Of a stretch of DNA of 64,000 bases, positions 26,235-35,410 are shown in pieces; positions within the stretch are counted from its first letter, which is position 1; every line of letters begins with the position of its first letter. The notes beneath the pieces were generated by a model. That model was not told the DNA's origin, searched no databases, and saw nothing but the letters and a program-made list of their open reading frames with translations. The position numbers and the translations under genes are program-made. This stretch comes from JAAXGX01 sp965221595 (GTDB lineage Bacteria > Acidobacteriota > Vicinamibacteria > Vicinamibacterales > UBA8438): NCBI GenBank assembly GCA_965221595.1, contig OZ244900.1, forward strand, positions 1,984,001 to 2,048,000. Reading direction: 5' to 3'.

Positions 26235-27284
26235 ATGGTCGTGGTAATGGAGGAGCGGGCGTCGGAGGATCAGATCCAGCACATCATCGCGACGCTCGTC
26301 GACAAGGGATTCGACGTGCATCGCTCGACTGGTGCGCTGCGGACCGTACTCGGCGCCGTTGGCGGGAATCGTTCATTCGACAAGCGGTTGATCGAGGTGA
26401 TGGACGGCGTGCACGAGGTGCTCCGGATCACGGAGCCCTACAAGCTGGCGAGTCGGACGTTCAAGCCTGAACGGACCGTCGTGTCGATCGGCGACGTGCG
26501 GATCGGCAGCGACGAGGTACTGGTCATTGCCGGCCCCTGCTCGGCCGAGTCCGACGAGCAGGTGGAGGCGGCCGCCGCGGTACTCGCCAAGGCGGGCGCC
26601 AAGATGTTGCGGGGCGGTGCGTTCAAGCCGCGCAGTTCGCCCTACAGCTTCCAGGGGTTGGGCGAGGAGGGACTCAAGCTGCTCCGGGCCGCGGCTGACC
26701 GGCACAACCTCAAGCTGGTGTCCGAAGTGATGGATATCAGCCAGATCGAGCTTGTCGGCCGCTACGCCGACATGCTGCAGGTCGGCGCACGCAACATGCA
26801 GAACTTCACGTTGCTGCGCGAGCTCGGCCGGACCCGGACACCGGTGCTGCTCAAGCGCGGTATCTCCGCCACGATCGAGGAGTGGCTCCTGTCGGCCGAG
26901 TACGTGCTCTCCGGCGGCAACACCGACGTGGTGCTGTGCGAGCGGGGCATTCGCACGTTCGAGCGGTACACCCGGAACACGCTGGACATCTCGGCCGTCC
27001 CCGTGATCCACAAGCTTAGCCACCTGCCGATCATCGTGGACCCGAGCCACGGCATCGGGCTGCGGGACAAGGTCGCCCCGATGGCCCGCGCGGCCGTGGC
27101 CGCGGGCGCGGACGGCCTGCTCATCGAGGTCCATCCCGATCCGGACCATGCGCTCAGCGACGGGGCGCAGTCGCTGTTCCCGTCTCAGTTCGAACACCTG
27201 ATGACCGAGCTCCGAATCATCGCGCCGGCCATCGGCCGCAGCATCTGCGTCGAGCCCGTACCTCGGCGCAGATGGGGTACCTGA
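26235..27284 (+). CDS. aroF: 3-deoxy-7-phosphoheptulonate (DAHP) synthase, type I-beta with N-terminal regulatory domain
   Basis: A 349-residue enzyme making the first shikimate intermediate from PEP and erythrose 4-phosphate. Residues 1-75 form a ferredoxin-like regulatory domain (HIIATLVDKGFDVHRSTGAL, RTVLGAVGG), as in the Thermotoga enzyme, where it mediates Tyr/Phe inhibition. The barrel carries VLVIAGPCSAESDEQVEAAA, LRGGAFKPRSSPYSFQGLG, LVSEVMD, DMLQVGARNMQNF, TPVLLKRG, VIHKLSHLPIIVDPSHGIG and IEVHPDPDHALSDGAQS. GGAGG lies 11 bases before the ATG at 26235. Its 3' end overlaps tyrA by 13 bp. Confidence 0.95.
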   Translation: MVVVMEERASEDQIQHIIATLVDKGFDVHRSTGALRTVLGAVGGNRSFDKRLIEVMDGVHEVLRITEPYKLASRTFKPERTVVSIGDVRIGSDEVLVIAGPCSAESDEQVEAAAAVLAKAGAKMLRGGAFKPRSSPYSFQGLGEEGLKLLRAAADRHNLKLVSEVMDISQIELVGRYADMLQVGARNMQNFTLLRELGRTRTPVLLKRGISATIEEWLLSAEYVLSGGNTDVVLCERGIRTFERYTRNTLDISAVPVIHKLSHLPIIVDPSHGIGLRDKVAPMARAAVAAGADGLLIEVHPDPDHALSDGAQSLFPSQFEHLMTELRIIAPAIGRSICVEPVPRRRWGT

Positions 27285-28219
27285 TCGCCGGCATGGCAGA
27301 CACGAGTCGCCGCCTGCCCGTCATTCAACCGGGCCAGTCCCCGACGGAACCCCCGATCTTCGACAAGGTCGCGATTATCGGACTCGGCCTCGTCGGCGGT
27401 TCGATTGCGCTAGCCGCCCGCGAGCGCTGGCCGGGCGGTCTGGTGATCGGGGTCGATCGCAAGGACGTGCTCGAGCTGGCCATGGTCCGCCACGCCATAG
27501 ACGTGGCGGCCGACGATCCGGTCGTGCTCGCTGAGGCGGAGCTGGTCATCCTGGCAGCCCCCGTCCGGCAGAACCTCGAGTTGCTGGCAGCTCTGGACGA
27601 CCATGTCCCCGGATCCGCCGTGGTGACCGACGTCGGAAGCACGAAACGCGAGATTGTGGCGCACGCGCAGTCACTGCCGGCGCGCTTCACCTTCGTCGGC
27701 GGGCATCCGCTCGGTGGGGCGCCGCGCGGTGGACTCGGCAACGCGCGCCCGGATCTGTTCGTGGACCGGCCCTGGCTGTTCACGCCGACCAGCGACGCCG
27801 ACGGCCCGGCACTGGAGCGCCTGCAGCAGTTCGTGGCGGGACTCGGCGCCCGGCCGCACCTGATGTCTCCAGCCCAGCACGATCGCCTGCTGGCGTTCCT
27901 GAGCCATCTTCCCCAGCTGACCGCCAGCGCACTGATGCATGTGGTCGGAACCGCGGCGGGCGCGGACGGCCTGGCCCTGACCGGGCGCGGACTCATCGAC
28001 ACCACCCGTCTGGCCTCGAGCCCCGTCAGCGTCTGGCGCGACATCTGCGCGAGCAACGCCGACGAGCTCGGCCTCGCGCTCGACGCATTGATCACGGACC
28101 TGCGGCAGTTGCGCGAGCAGCTCGAGACCGGCGACGCCGTCGACCGCGTGTTCGAATCGGCGGCGGCCTGGCGAGCCGTGCTGGCCGAGCGCGCTGCCAA
28201 GCCGCGAACCCGGTCCTGA
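27272..28219 (+). CDS. tyrA: Prephenate dehydrogenase (TyrA family)
   Basis: A 315-residue NAD(P)-dependent enzyme that makes 4-hydroxyphenylpyruvate for tyrosine. The Rossmann loop is VAIIGLGLVGGSIALAAR; the family motifs VVTDVGSTKREIVAHA, FVGGHPLGGAPRGGLGNARP (catalytic His), LMSPAQHDRLLAFLSHLPQL and DICASNADELGLALDALI are intact. No ACT domain follows, so feedback control would have to come from elsewhere. Start ATG 27272 overlaps aroF; ATG 27293 is possible. Last biosynthetic gene of the aromatic operon. Confidence 0.94.
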   Translation: MGYLIAGMADTSRRLPVIQPGQSPTEPPIFDKVAIIGLGLVGGSIALAARERWPGGLVIGVDRKDVLELAMVRHAIDVAADDPVVLAEAELVILAAPVRQNLELLAALDDHVPGSAVVTDVGSTKREIVAHAQSLPARFTFVGGHPLGGAPRGGLGNARPDLFVDRPWLFTPTSDADGPALERLQQFVAGLGARPHLMSPAQHDRLLAFLSHLPQLTASALMHVVGTAAGADGLALTGRGLIDTTRLASSPVSVWRDICASNADELGLALDALITDLRQLREQLETGDAVDRVFESAAAWRAVLAERAAKPRTRS

Positions 28220-28240
28220 GCCGCCGCGCCGGGGACGATT

Positions 28241-28666
28241 GTGCCCGTGCAGGCGACCAGGCTGACAATCCGGCGTGCCGCCGTGGAGGTCATTCGCCGA
28301 CACGCCGCCGACGACCTGCCGAACGAGTGCTGCGGGCTCCTGATCGGCAGCACAGAGTCGGTCGAGCGCGCCGCGCGGGCACGCAATCTCAGTCCGGCGC
28401 CTGACCGGTACCTCGTCGACCCGGCCGATCACTGCGCCGCGCTGCGCGCGGCGCGTGCCAGCAGCCTGCAGGTCGTGGGCGTCTACCACTCGCACCCCGC
28501 CGGCTCGCTCCGCCCGTCGGCCGTCGACCGGCGGGACGCGTCCTACCGCGAGTTCGTCTACCTGATCGTGTCGCCGCGGGCAGTGACACACGGAACGGCC
28601 GACCTGGCGGCGTACCGCCTGACCGACCGCGGCTTCCAGAAAATCGCGCTACAGATCGCGGACTAG
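28241..28666 (+). CDS. M67-family JAMM/MPN metallopeptidase
   Basis: A 141-residue JAB1/MPN domain protein. The JAMM zinc site is complete: Glu in PNECCGLLIG, HSHPAG in VVGVYHSHPAGSLRPSAVD and the S-x-x-D pair in RPSAVDRRDA. Bacterial M67 proteins cleave C-terminal extensions from ubiquitin-like sulfur carriers or act in cysteine and cofactor synthesis; no ThiS/MoaD-like partner is adjacent. A GTG start at 28241 follows tyrA by 21 bp, so it may ride on the aromatic operon. Its TAG stop lies within the CTAG edge of repeat copy A. Confidence 0.87.
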   Translation: MPVQATRLTIRRAAVEVIRRHAADDLPNECCGLLIGSTESVERAARARNLSPAPDRYLVDPADHCAALRAARASSLQVVGVYHSHPAGSLRPSAVDRRDASYREFVYLIVSPRAVTHGTADLAAYRLTDRGFQKIALQIAD

Positions 28667-28828
28667 CAGCCCGTGGTGAAACCCCGCGTCGCACCGAGAC
28701 GGGCGCGGCGCCCGCCTGGCAAGGCGCGACGAGGGAGTCTATTGGGCATAGTCGACCGAGGAGTAACGCAGGTAGGCGGGATGCAGCGCCCGTCGAATGC
28801 AGCGGGGCCTTTTGCCACGGACTGCCAG
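28663..28828 (-). repeat. Dispersed 166-bp repeat, copy A (inverted orientation)
   Basis: Reverse complement of the element found at 38715-39042, with about ten to fifteen differences. It begins CTAGCAGCCCGTGGTGAAA at 28663 and ends CCACGGACTGCCAG at 28828; these ends are imperfect inverted repeats of each other. The TAG stop of the M67 gene is part of the left edge. Non-coding: the frames running through it are only by-products of its sequence. Confidence 0.85.
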
Positions 28829-28847
28829 GTCGGGCAGGCGCCCGTGA

Positions 28848-29309
28848 TCAATCGAAGCGACCGAAGCGGCCGCCGCGCAATTCGACGACCGTGCGGGCCG
28901 ACGCCACCGTGTCGCCGCGCTTCTTCAGGTTGATACGAACTTCATAGCGCCCGCCGTAGTCGAAGCGGCGGCGCTGCGAGAAGCGGCGGCGAATCTTCGT
29001 GGTTCCGGCCTCGTACGGCTCACAGTCCGGGGTGGACTCGGACCGGGTGTCGTCGTCCCAGTCCCACTCGACGGTCGCGCAGTAGAAGTCCTCGTAGTCG
29101 TCGGCCCCGCCCCGCAGCTGTGCGACAAACAGGATCTCGGCGGGTGCGAAGGCGACACGCGGGGACGCGCGCAGCGACAGATCGGGGCGCTCGTCTCCGC
29201 CGCGCTGCGCCAAGCCGATGGATCCGGGCTGGGTAGTCCCGGCCCAGAGCAACGCCGCCAGGAGCGCCGGCAGCGCGCGGCGAACGTTGGCGGAGGCTGG
29301 CGAAGACAT
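28848..29309 (-). CDS. Secreted small protein with PKD/Ig-like features, function unknown
   Basis: A 153-residue protein with a signal peptide (ALPALLAALLWAGTTQ). The mature part has LSLRASPRVAFAPAEILFVA, YCATVEWDWDDDTRSESTPD and RRRFSQRRRFDYGGRYEVRI, then LKKRGDTVASARTVVELRGG. The pattern of an acidic DWDDDT loop followed by F...GxYEVR resembles PKD-like domains, but no established family is claimed. It is monocistronic, between repeat copy A and the divergent pepA gene. Two cysteines could form a disulfide. Confidence 0.6.
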   Translation of the reverse strand: MSSPASANVRRALPALLAALLWAGTTQPGSIGLAQRGGDERPDLSLRASPRVAFAPAEILFVAQLRGGADDYEDFYCATVEWDWDDDTRSESTPDCEPYEAGTTKIRRRFSQRRRFDYGGRYEVRINLKKRGDTVASARTVVELRGGRFGRFD

Positions 29310-29414
29310 CGTCTGGCGTCGAGCTGCGCCGTTCGACGGCGCTGGTTCTTAGCCTACCGCAGAGCGTCCCGCGTGTGAAGCAGGAAGCGGGCGGGCGCCA
29401 ACTATAATGCACGG

Positions 29415-30944
29415 ATGCCGAGCACGCCGGATGCACGGGACACGCAGATGGAGCCTGCCGTTCGGGGAATCGCCGCGGCGCCGCCGGAGGTGGCGTGCGA
29501 TCTCCTGATAGTGCCGGTCTTCGAGGACGACACGCTGGCCGACCTGGCCGGGTTGGACGAGGCCACTGGCGGGGAAGTGGGCCGTGCGCGCGCTTCACGC
29601 GAGTTCAGGCCCAGGCCGAACGAACTGTTCGTGACGCGGCTGGCCGGCGGACAATGGCGGGCCGCCCGGGTCGGCCTCGTGGGGCTCGGGGCCGCGGGTC
29701 CGGACGCGGAGGCGCGTCTGCGCGCCGGGGCGGCCAGGGCGCTGCGCGCGGCACGGCAGCAGCGTGCGCAGTCGGTGGCCTTCCTCCTGCGCGGTGCGGT
29801 CGAGCCGGGGCGGGCGGCCCGCGCCATTACCGAAGGTGTGCTGCTGGGCGGCTTCGAAGACCGTCGTTTCAAGACCGACGACGAAGATGCAGCGCCGCAC
29901 GTGCTGCGCTGCGACGTCGTGTGTCAGGACCCCGTCGCCACGGACGTACAGCGAGCGGTCGAGGTCGGCCGAACGTTGGGGGAGGCCTCGAATCGCGCTC
30001 GCGAACTCGCCAACGCGCCGGGCAACCTGTTGACCCCCCGCGATTTTGCCGATCAGGCCCGCGCGCTGCTGGCGGACAGCGGCGTCACGGTCGAGGTTTT
30101 GGACGAGGCTGCCATCGAGCAGCTGGGGATGGGACTCCTGCTGGGCGTCGCCCGCGGCAGCGCCGAGCCGCCGCGGCTGATCGTCATGCGCCATGAGCCG
30201 GCCGGCGCGCCGGCGGCGCCGATGCTCGGCCTGGTGGGCAAGGGGGTCACGTTCGACAGCGGCGGGACCTCGCTGAAGCCGGCCGACGGCATGGAATGGA
30301 TGAAGGACGACATGGCCGGCGGCGCGGCGGTGGTGTGTGCGATGCGAGCCATCGGCAGACTCGGTCCGGGCACACGGGTGATCGGCATCGTGCCGGCCAC
30401 CGAGAATATGCCGGGCGGGCGAGCAACCAAGCCGGGCGACGTGCTGACAGGCGCTAGCGGAACGACGGTGGAGGTCATCAACACCGACGCGGAGGGGCGC
30501 CTCATTCTCGCGGACGCGCTCTGGTACGCGCGCGAGCAGGGCGCGACGCATCTGGTCGACGTGGCGACCCTGACCGGGGCCTGCGTCGTCGCCCTGGGCA
30601 AGGCCGCGAGCGGACTGTTCGGCCGGCCGCAGTCGTGGGTGAACACCGTGCAGCGGGCCGCCGATCGCGCGGGCGAGCGAATTTGGCCGCTGCCGCTATA
30701 CGAGGACTACCGGGAGCAGTTGCGCTCCGCAACCGCGGACCTGATGAACGTCGGCGGTCGCGAGGCAGGCGCCTGCACCGCGGCCGCGTTCCTGCGAGGG
30801 TTCGCCGGCGATGTGCCCTGGGCGCACCTCGACATCGCCGGCACCGCGTGGGCCAGCGACTCGCGTCCGGGTCAGGCGAAGGGTGCAACCGGCGTCATGG
30901 TCCGCACGCTCGTCGAGCTGGCGAGCGCCAGCGCGAGCTGGTAG
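29415..30944 (+). CDS. pepA: Leucyl aminopeptidase, M17 family
   Basis: A 509-residue cytosol aminopeptidase. The C-terminal catalytic domain carries LVGKGVTFDSGGTSLKPADG (metal-binding Lys and Asp), MKDDMAGGAAVVCAM, GRATKPGDVLTGASGTTVEV and the signature NTDAEGRLILADAL, then HLVDVATLTGACVVALG and WAHLDIAGTAW. The N-terminal macro-like domain spans about residues 20-190. It releases N-terminal residues in the cytoplasm using two metal ions. ATG 29415 was taken as the start; ATG 29451 is also possible. A small membrane protein gene follows 32 bp downstream. Confidence 0.94.
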   Translation: MPSTPDARDTQMEPAVRGIAAAPPEVACDLLIVPVFEDDTLADLAGLDEATGGEVGRARASREFRPRPNELFVTRLAGGQWRAARVGLVGLGAAGPDAEARLRAGAARALRAARQQRAQSVAFLLRGAVEPGRAARAITEGVLLGGFEDRRFKTDDEDAAPHVLRCDVVCQDPVATDVQRAVEVGRTLGEASNRARELANAPGNLLTPRDFADQARALLADSGVTVEVLDEAAIEQLGMGLLLGVARGSAEPPRLIVMRHEPAGAPAAPMLGLVGKGVTFDSGGTSLKPADGMEWMKDDMAGGAAVVCAMRAIGRLGPGTRVIGIVPATENMPGGRATKPGDVLTGASGTTVEVINTDAEGRLILADALWYAREQGATHLVDVATLTGACVVALGKAASGLFGRPQSWVNTVQRAADRAGERIWPLPLYEDYREQLRSATADLMNVGGREAGACTAAAFLRGFAGDVPWAHLDIAGTAWASDSRPGQAKGATGVMVRTLVELASASASW

Positions 30945-30976
30945 GCTTTGGACTCTCCAACCCTGCAATCTGCGAC

Positions 30977-31216
30977 ATGCCGGCCCAACCCGTGACGCCG
31001 TTCGTCTATGAGGTGGTCGAACCGACGACCGCGCAGACGACGGTGGTCGACGTGGTCGTGGGCGCCGTGGCCGTCGCCGGCGCGGTGGCTGTCGTCGCCC
31101 TGGTGCTCGGGCTGGCGTTCGCCGGCGTGATGATTGGGATCCGCAGGATGCGCGGCGACGGCGGCTTGACGGATCGCGGTCGCGAGGGAGTCCGCCTGGG
31201 CCTCGGCGGTCGGTAG
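30977..31216 (+). CDS. Small single-pass membrane protein, function unknown
   Basis: A 79-residue protein: a short N-terminus MPAQPVTPFVYEVVEPTTAQ, one long hydrophobic segment (VVVGAVAVAGAVAVVALVLG) and a basic cytoplasmic tail (GIRRMRGDGGLTDRGREG). It lies between pepA and the convergent amidase gene with two bases separating the stop codons. No strong ribosome binding site is seen. Not a recognised family; coding is supported by the clear membrane-anchor layout. Confidence 0.55.
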   Translation: MPAQPVTPFVYEVVEPTTAQTTVVDVVVGAVAVAGAVAVVALVLGLAFAGVMIGIRRMRGDGGLTDRGREGVRLGLGGR

Positions 31217-31218
31217 GA

Positions 31219-32910
31219 CTAGTCCTGCTGCGCCAGGCGCGTCTCGGCGTGCAGGTGCTGCCGGTAGCGGAGAATGCCCTCGGAGAGCGCGTCGGCGATG
31301 CGGTCGCGGTAGTCGTCGCGCGACAGCAGCTCGGCCTCGCGGCTGTTCGTCAGGAACGACACCTCCGCCAGCACGCTGGGCATCCTGGCACCGATGAGCA
31401 CGATGAACGGCGCCTGCTTGACACCGAGGTCCGGGAGGTCCGGATCCGCCCGCCGGAGCGCGGTCACCAGGGAGCTCTGGATAACGCCCGCGAAGTCGCG
31501 GGATTCGTTCGCCTTGCTGTTGTTGGCGATCGTCTCGAGCAGGTCCCCCAGTTCGTTCATCGTGCCGCCGCCCACGTTTTCCCGCGCCGCAACGCGCTCG
31601 GCGTTGGGATCGGGCGCGAAGTTGAGGAAATAGGTCTCGACCCCGCGTGCACGCCCCTTGTGGCTTGCGTTGACGTGAATCGAGAGGAACAGGTCGGCTT
31701 GCTCGCGGTTCGCCAAGGCCGTGCGCGCCGCGAGGGGAACGTACGTATCGTCGCGGCGGGTCAGCACGACTTCGACGCCCGGCTGCATCAGGAGCCGCCG
31801 CTCGAGGCGCAGCGCAATGTCGAGCACGACCTCCGACTCGCGCAGCCCGTGTGCACGGGCGCCCGGATCGTGTCCGCCGTGACCGGGATCGATGACGATG
31901 CGCGCCACCTGCAGCCCGAGCTGGCGGGCCAACGAGAAGGCCCCCGTGTCGCCCGGCAACGGCGTGGACCACGCGGACGCGGTGTTCGCGGCGGCAGCGG
32001 GCGGCACGGGCAGCAGCGCCGGGACGGCCGCGGACCGAGCCAGCCGCAGCGCCTCGGCCGCGGCATGGAGCGGCGAACGCAAGGTGTGCATCAGCGCGCC
32101 TCGCACGGGCTGGAGGGGCACGCCGGCAAGCGTTTCGAGCAGCTTCGTACGCCGGCAGTCGACGACGACGCGATAGGGTTCGTACACGGTGAAGACGTTG
32201 CATGCGTCCGCGTCCACCGTGTCGATGACGACTCGAGTGGTCCGGTTCGGATGGCGACCGAGTCGGATCCCGTGCGCAATGCGGTCATCGTCCTCGAAGT
32301 TCAGGGTGGCGTCGCGGAGCGCAGCGAGAGCATCGGTGTAGGGAAAGTCGAAGAACAAGCGGTCAGGGTCCGCAAGCCGCTCCGAGTGAAATGCCACGTC
32401 GCGGTCGAAACGGATCGTCACCCGCACCACGTCGTCCCAGATCTCCCGCTCGATCCCGGTCAGCCGCGCGAAGCCGGTGAGCACATCCAGCTGGCTGCGG
32501 CGCTCGGCCACGCGCGCCGCAAACGGACTGCCGCGGTGGAAGCGCGCGAGCCGGCGCAGCAACCGGACCCCGACCTCCCGATCGAGATCTTCGCGGTACC
32601 GGTCGTAGGCCTCGACCGCGAGGCCCGCGGCCTGCCAGAGTGCGCGATCCTCGTATCCGCTGGCCGCGGAGTCGAGGACGATGGATTCGTACGCCGCAAT
32701 GAGGTCTCGAAACTCGCGCACTGCCGGACGGGGGCCGGGCTGGCGCAGGCTGCGCTCACGGGCAAGCGCTTCCTGGTAGCGCTCGGCCGGCGTTCCGCCG
32801 GCTGCCTGCAGTGCCGGCATCAGCCACACGCCGGCTGCGACGCCGGCAATCACGGTCAGCGGAACGCGTGATCTGATCATGGGAGCGGCCACGGCAGTCC
32901 GCTGCCGCAT
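31219..32910 (-). CDS. N-acetylmuramoyl-L-alanine amidase with AMIN domain
   Basis: A 563-residue exported cell-wall amidase. After a signal peptide (best from ATG 32880, MIRSRVPLTVIAGVAAGV), a helical TPR-like region covers about residues 40-145, an AMIN domain about 150-250 (VVRVTIRFDRDVAFHSERL), and the Amidase_3 domain about 335-555. Zinc ligands and catalytic Glu are in IDPGHGGHDPGA, RESEVVLDIA, SIHVNASHKG and LAEVSFLTN. It cleaves the amide bond between muramic acid and the stem peptide, probably at division. The start at 32910 is the longest option. Repeat copy B lies just upstream. Confidence 0.92.
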   Translation of the reverse strand: MRQRTAVAAPMIRSRVPLTVIAGVAAGVWLMPALQAAGGTPAERYQEALARERSLRQPGPRPAVREFRDLIAAYESIVLDSAASGYEDRALWQAAGLAVEAYDRYREDLDREVGVRLLRRLARFHRGSPFAARVAERRSQLDVLTGFARLTGIEREIWDDVVRVTIRFDRDVAFHSERLADPDRLFFDFPYTDALAALRDATLNFEDDDRIAHGIRLGRHPNRTTRVVIDTVDADACNVFTVYEPYRVVVDCRRTKLLETLAGVPLQPVRGALMHTLRSPLHAAAEALRLARSAAVPALLPVPPAAAANTASAWSTPLPGDTGAFSLARQLGLQVARIVIDPGHGGHDPGARAHGLRESEVVLDIALRLERRLLMQPGVEVVLTRRDDTYVPLAARTALANREQADLFLSIHVNASHKGRARGVETYFLNFAPDPNAERVAARENVGGGTMNELGDLLETIANNSKANESRDFAGVIQSSLVTALRRADPDLPDLGVKQAPFIVLIGARMPSVLAEVSFLTNSREAELLSRDDYRDRIADALSEGILRYRQHLHAETRLAQQD

Positions 32911-32948
32911 GAGATCTATCGACCGACAACGCCCGGAACCTTAACCTC

Positions 32949-33121
32949 GACAGCCCGCGGCAAAGTCCCCGCTGCATTCGACGGGCGCTGCATCCCGTCT
33001 GACTGCGTTACTCTGCGGTCGACTATGCCCGCTAGGGCTAGGCTCCCTCGTCGCGCTTCGCCAGGCGGGCGCCTGGCACGTCTCGGTGTGACGCGGGGTT
33101 TCACCTCGGGCTGTCAACTAG
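32949..33121 (+). repeat. Dispersed repeat, copy B (about 173 bp, diverged)
   Basis: Same orientation as copies C and D but more diverged: it shares GCTGCATTCGACGGGCGCTG, GTCGACTATGCCC, GGCTCCCTCGTCGCGC and GACGCGGGGTTTCACC with them, and carries a small insertion (GCTAGG) in the middle. Left edge near 32949; right edge CAACTAG at 33121, where CTA is the reverse complement of the ftsK TAG stop. It fills the gap between the amidase and ftsK genes. Confidence 0.8.
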
Positions 33122-35409
33122 CGTGGCTGCAGGTCGACTTCCTCGAAGTAGTCCGGCTTGACGAGCACCTCGCGCACCTTGCCGGACGCGGCCGCCGATA
33201 CGAGCCCGTCGGCCTCCATCATGTCGACCAGCCGCGCGGCGCGGCTGAAGCCGATGCGCAGGCGCCGCTGCAGGTAGGAAATCGACGCCTGGCCGCTCGC
33301 TACGACGATGCGCGCGGCCTGATCGTACAGGTCGTCGCGATCGAAATCGGGAGTGCCCGTCGGCTGCTCCTCCTCCGTGATGTTGTCGTCGTAGCCGGGC
33401 TCGCCCTGCTTGCGCAGGTAGCTGGCCAGGCGGGCGGTCTCCTGCTCGGAGATGTACGGACCGTGAAGCCGTACGGTGCGCGAGGAGGACGGCGGCGCGT
33501 ACAGCATGTCGCCCTTGCCGAGCAGCTGCTCCGCGCCGTTCGTGTCCAGGATCGTCCGGGAGTCGACCTTCGACGAGACGCGGAATGCGATTCGCGCCGG
33601 AAAGTTCGCCTTGATCAAGCCGGTGATGACGTCGACCGAGGGACGCTGGGTGCAGAGGATCAGGTGAATGCCCACGGCGCGCGCCATTTGCGCCAGCCGG
33701 GCAATCGACTCCTCGACGTCGTTGCCGGCAACCATCATGAGATCCGCCAGCTCGTCGATTGCGACGACGATGAACGGGAGCGGCTGCGGCTGCTCGGCGT
33801 CGTCCGAGTCGTTCGTGTTTTCCGCCTCGCGCAGCCGGGCGGCCATGTTGCGGTTGTACTGTTCGATGTTGCGCACCCCCTCGGTAGCAAGCTGCTTGTA
33901 GCGGTTCTCCATCTCCCGCACTGCCCAGCGCAGTGCGTTGGCGGCGCGCTTCGGATCGACGACCACGGGGGTGAGCAGATGCGGGATTTCCTCGTACATG
34001 CCGAGCTCGAGACGCTTCGGATCGATGAGGATGAGACGGACGTCCTCCGGAGTGGACCGATACAGGATGCTGGTCAGCATCACGTTGAGGGCGACCGACT
34101 TGCCCGTACCCGTCGAGCCGGCGATCAGCAGATGCGGCATCCGGGTGAGATCCGTCACGACGGGTTCGCCGTGGATCGACTTGCCGAGGGCCAGCGTCAG
34201 CTTCGACGGCGAGCGCCGATAGGCTTCCGACTCCAGCAGTTCGCGGATCGAGATCTCGTCGCGGATCTGATTCGGGATCTGGATGCCGACGGTCGATTTT
34301 CCCGGAATCCGCTCTATCAGGACCGACTCGGCCTGCATCGCGAGGCTCAGATCGTCGGCAAGCCGCGCCACCTTGCTGTACTTGACGCCGGCATCGGGCT
34401 TGAACTCGAACGTCGTGACAACCGGACCGGGATGGAACTGCGAAACCGAGCCGGCTACGGAGAACTCGCGACACTTCTCCTCGAGCAGCGCCGCGTTGTC
34501 CATGAGCACGCGCTCGTCGAACTTCTGGACCGCCTTCGGGGAGTCGAGCAGGGCCAGGGGTGGATGGGCGAACGAACCGTCGCGCTGCTCGGCGGAGGTC
34601 TTGAGCGGCAGATCCTCCAGGGGCAGCATAGGTGTCCTGCCGGCCGGATCCTCGGCTTCCTGCGCCGCGGGCGGCGCGGCCGGCTTCGCACTCTCGGGGC
34701 GCGGCTGGCGGTCCGGGGGGTGGCTCCTGGCCAGCACCTCGGCGCGAGCGGTCGAGGCCCCTGCCTTCTGGAGGTGCTTGCGCACGACGCCCCGCCGCTG
34801 TCGGTCACGCCGGCGCTTCGTCCACCACTGCCGCAGGACGCCGCGCGCCCTTCCCAGGCCCCGGCCGAGCGCGCGCACGGCGCGAATGAAGAGACGACCG
34901 AAGGAGAACTGTGTCACCAGGATCAAGGCCAGGGACAACAGCGCGAGCAGGACGATGATCGAACCGGTGCGGTTCAGGTACGGCGCCAGCAGCCCGGCCA
35001 GACTTTCCCCGACGTATCCGCCGGCCCCCACCGTCCGGCCCAGGAGGTCGACCGTGCCGAACGCAAGCGTCAGCAGCGTCGCGCTGCACCCGAACAGCAG
35101 GATCGACCCGACGAGCTTCGTGTACGCGGCGTCTATCGGCAGGCACCAGAAGTAGTACCAGCCGGCGACGACGAGGACGGCCGGCACGAGGTACGCTGCC
35201 AGGCCGAAGACCTGATACGAGACCTCCGCCAGGAAGGCGCCGGCCAGGCCGGCAAGATTCATCGGCGGCAGCTCACCGCCGGTGTTGAAGAACCAGACCG
35301 CATCGGTCGGGTCGTACGTCACCAGTGCGATGAGCCAGACCGAGGCAATCGCGAAGAACACGACGCCGAGGAATTCGCTGATCAGGTGCGGCAGTGCGGC
35401 TCGAGGCAC
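33118..35409 (-). CDS. ftsK: DNA translocase FtsK/SpoIIIE
   Basis: A 763-residue protein. About four N-terminal membrane segments (for example FLGVVFFAIASVWLIALVTY and GSIILLFGCSATLLTLAFG) are followed by a basic/proline-rich linker (about 180-260) and the hexameric motor: Walker A GSTGTGKSVALNV near residue 430, Walker B FIVVAIDELADLMMVAG, ILCTQRPSVDVITG, and a C-terminal winged-helix gamma domain (ISYLQRRLRIGFSRAARLVD). It pumps chromosome ends through the division septum. A GTG start at 35409 lies one base after the RNase J stop. The linker is short compared with E. coli FtsK. Confidence 0.95.
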   Translation of the reverse strand: MPRAALPHLISEFLGVVFFAIASVWLIALVTYDPTDAVWFFNTGGELPPMNLAGLAGAFLAEVSYQVFGLAAYLVPAVLVVAGWYYFWCLPIDAAYTKLVGSILLFGCSATLLTLAFGTVDLLGRTVGAGGYVGESLAGLLAPYLNRTGSIIVLLALLSLALILVTQFSFGRLFIRAVRALGRGLGRARGVLRQWWTKRRRDRQRRGVVRKHLQKAGASTARAEVLARSHPPDRQPRPESAKPAAPPAAQEAEDPAGRTPMLPLEDLPLKTSAEQRDGSFAHPPLALLDSPKAVQKFDERVLMDNAALLEEKCREFSVAGSVSQFHPGPVVTTFEFKPDAGVKYSKVARLADDLSLAMQAESVLIERIPGKSTVGIQIPNQIRDEISIRELLESEAYRRSPSKLTLALGKSIHGEPVVTDLTRMPHLLIAGSTGTGKSVALNVMLTSILYRSTPEDVRLILIDPKRLELGMYEEIPHLLTPVVVDPKRAANALRWAVREMENRYKQLATEGVRNIEQYNRNMAARLREAENTNDSDDAEQPQPLPFIVVAIDELADLMMVAGNDVEESIARLAQMARAVGIHLILCTQRPSVDVITGLIKANFPARIAFRVSSKVDSRTILDTNGAEQLLGKGDMLYAPPSSSRTVRLHGPYISEQETARLASYLRKQGEPGYDDNITEEEQPTGTPDFDRDDLYDQAARIVVASGQASISYLQRRLRIGFSRAARLVDMMEADGLVSAAASGKVREVLVKPDYFEEVDLQPR

Positions 35410-35410
35410 G

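Noticed and set aside
28673..28933. Small gene inside repeat copy A, with similar peptides in the other copies
   Set aside because: The shared peptide exists only because the repeat DNA is shared; frames differ in ends, and no ribosome binding site or family supports coding.
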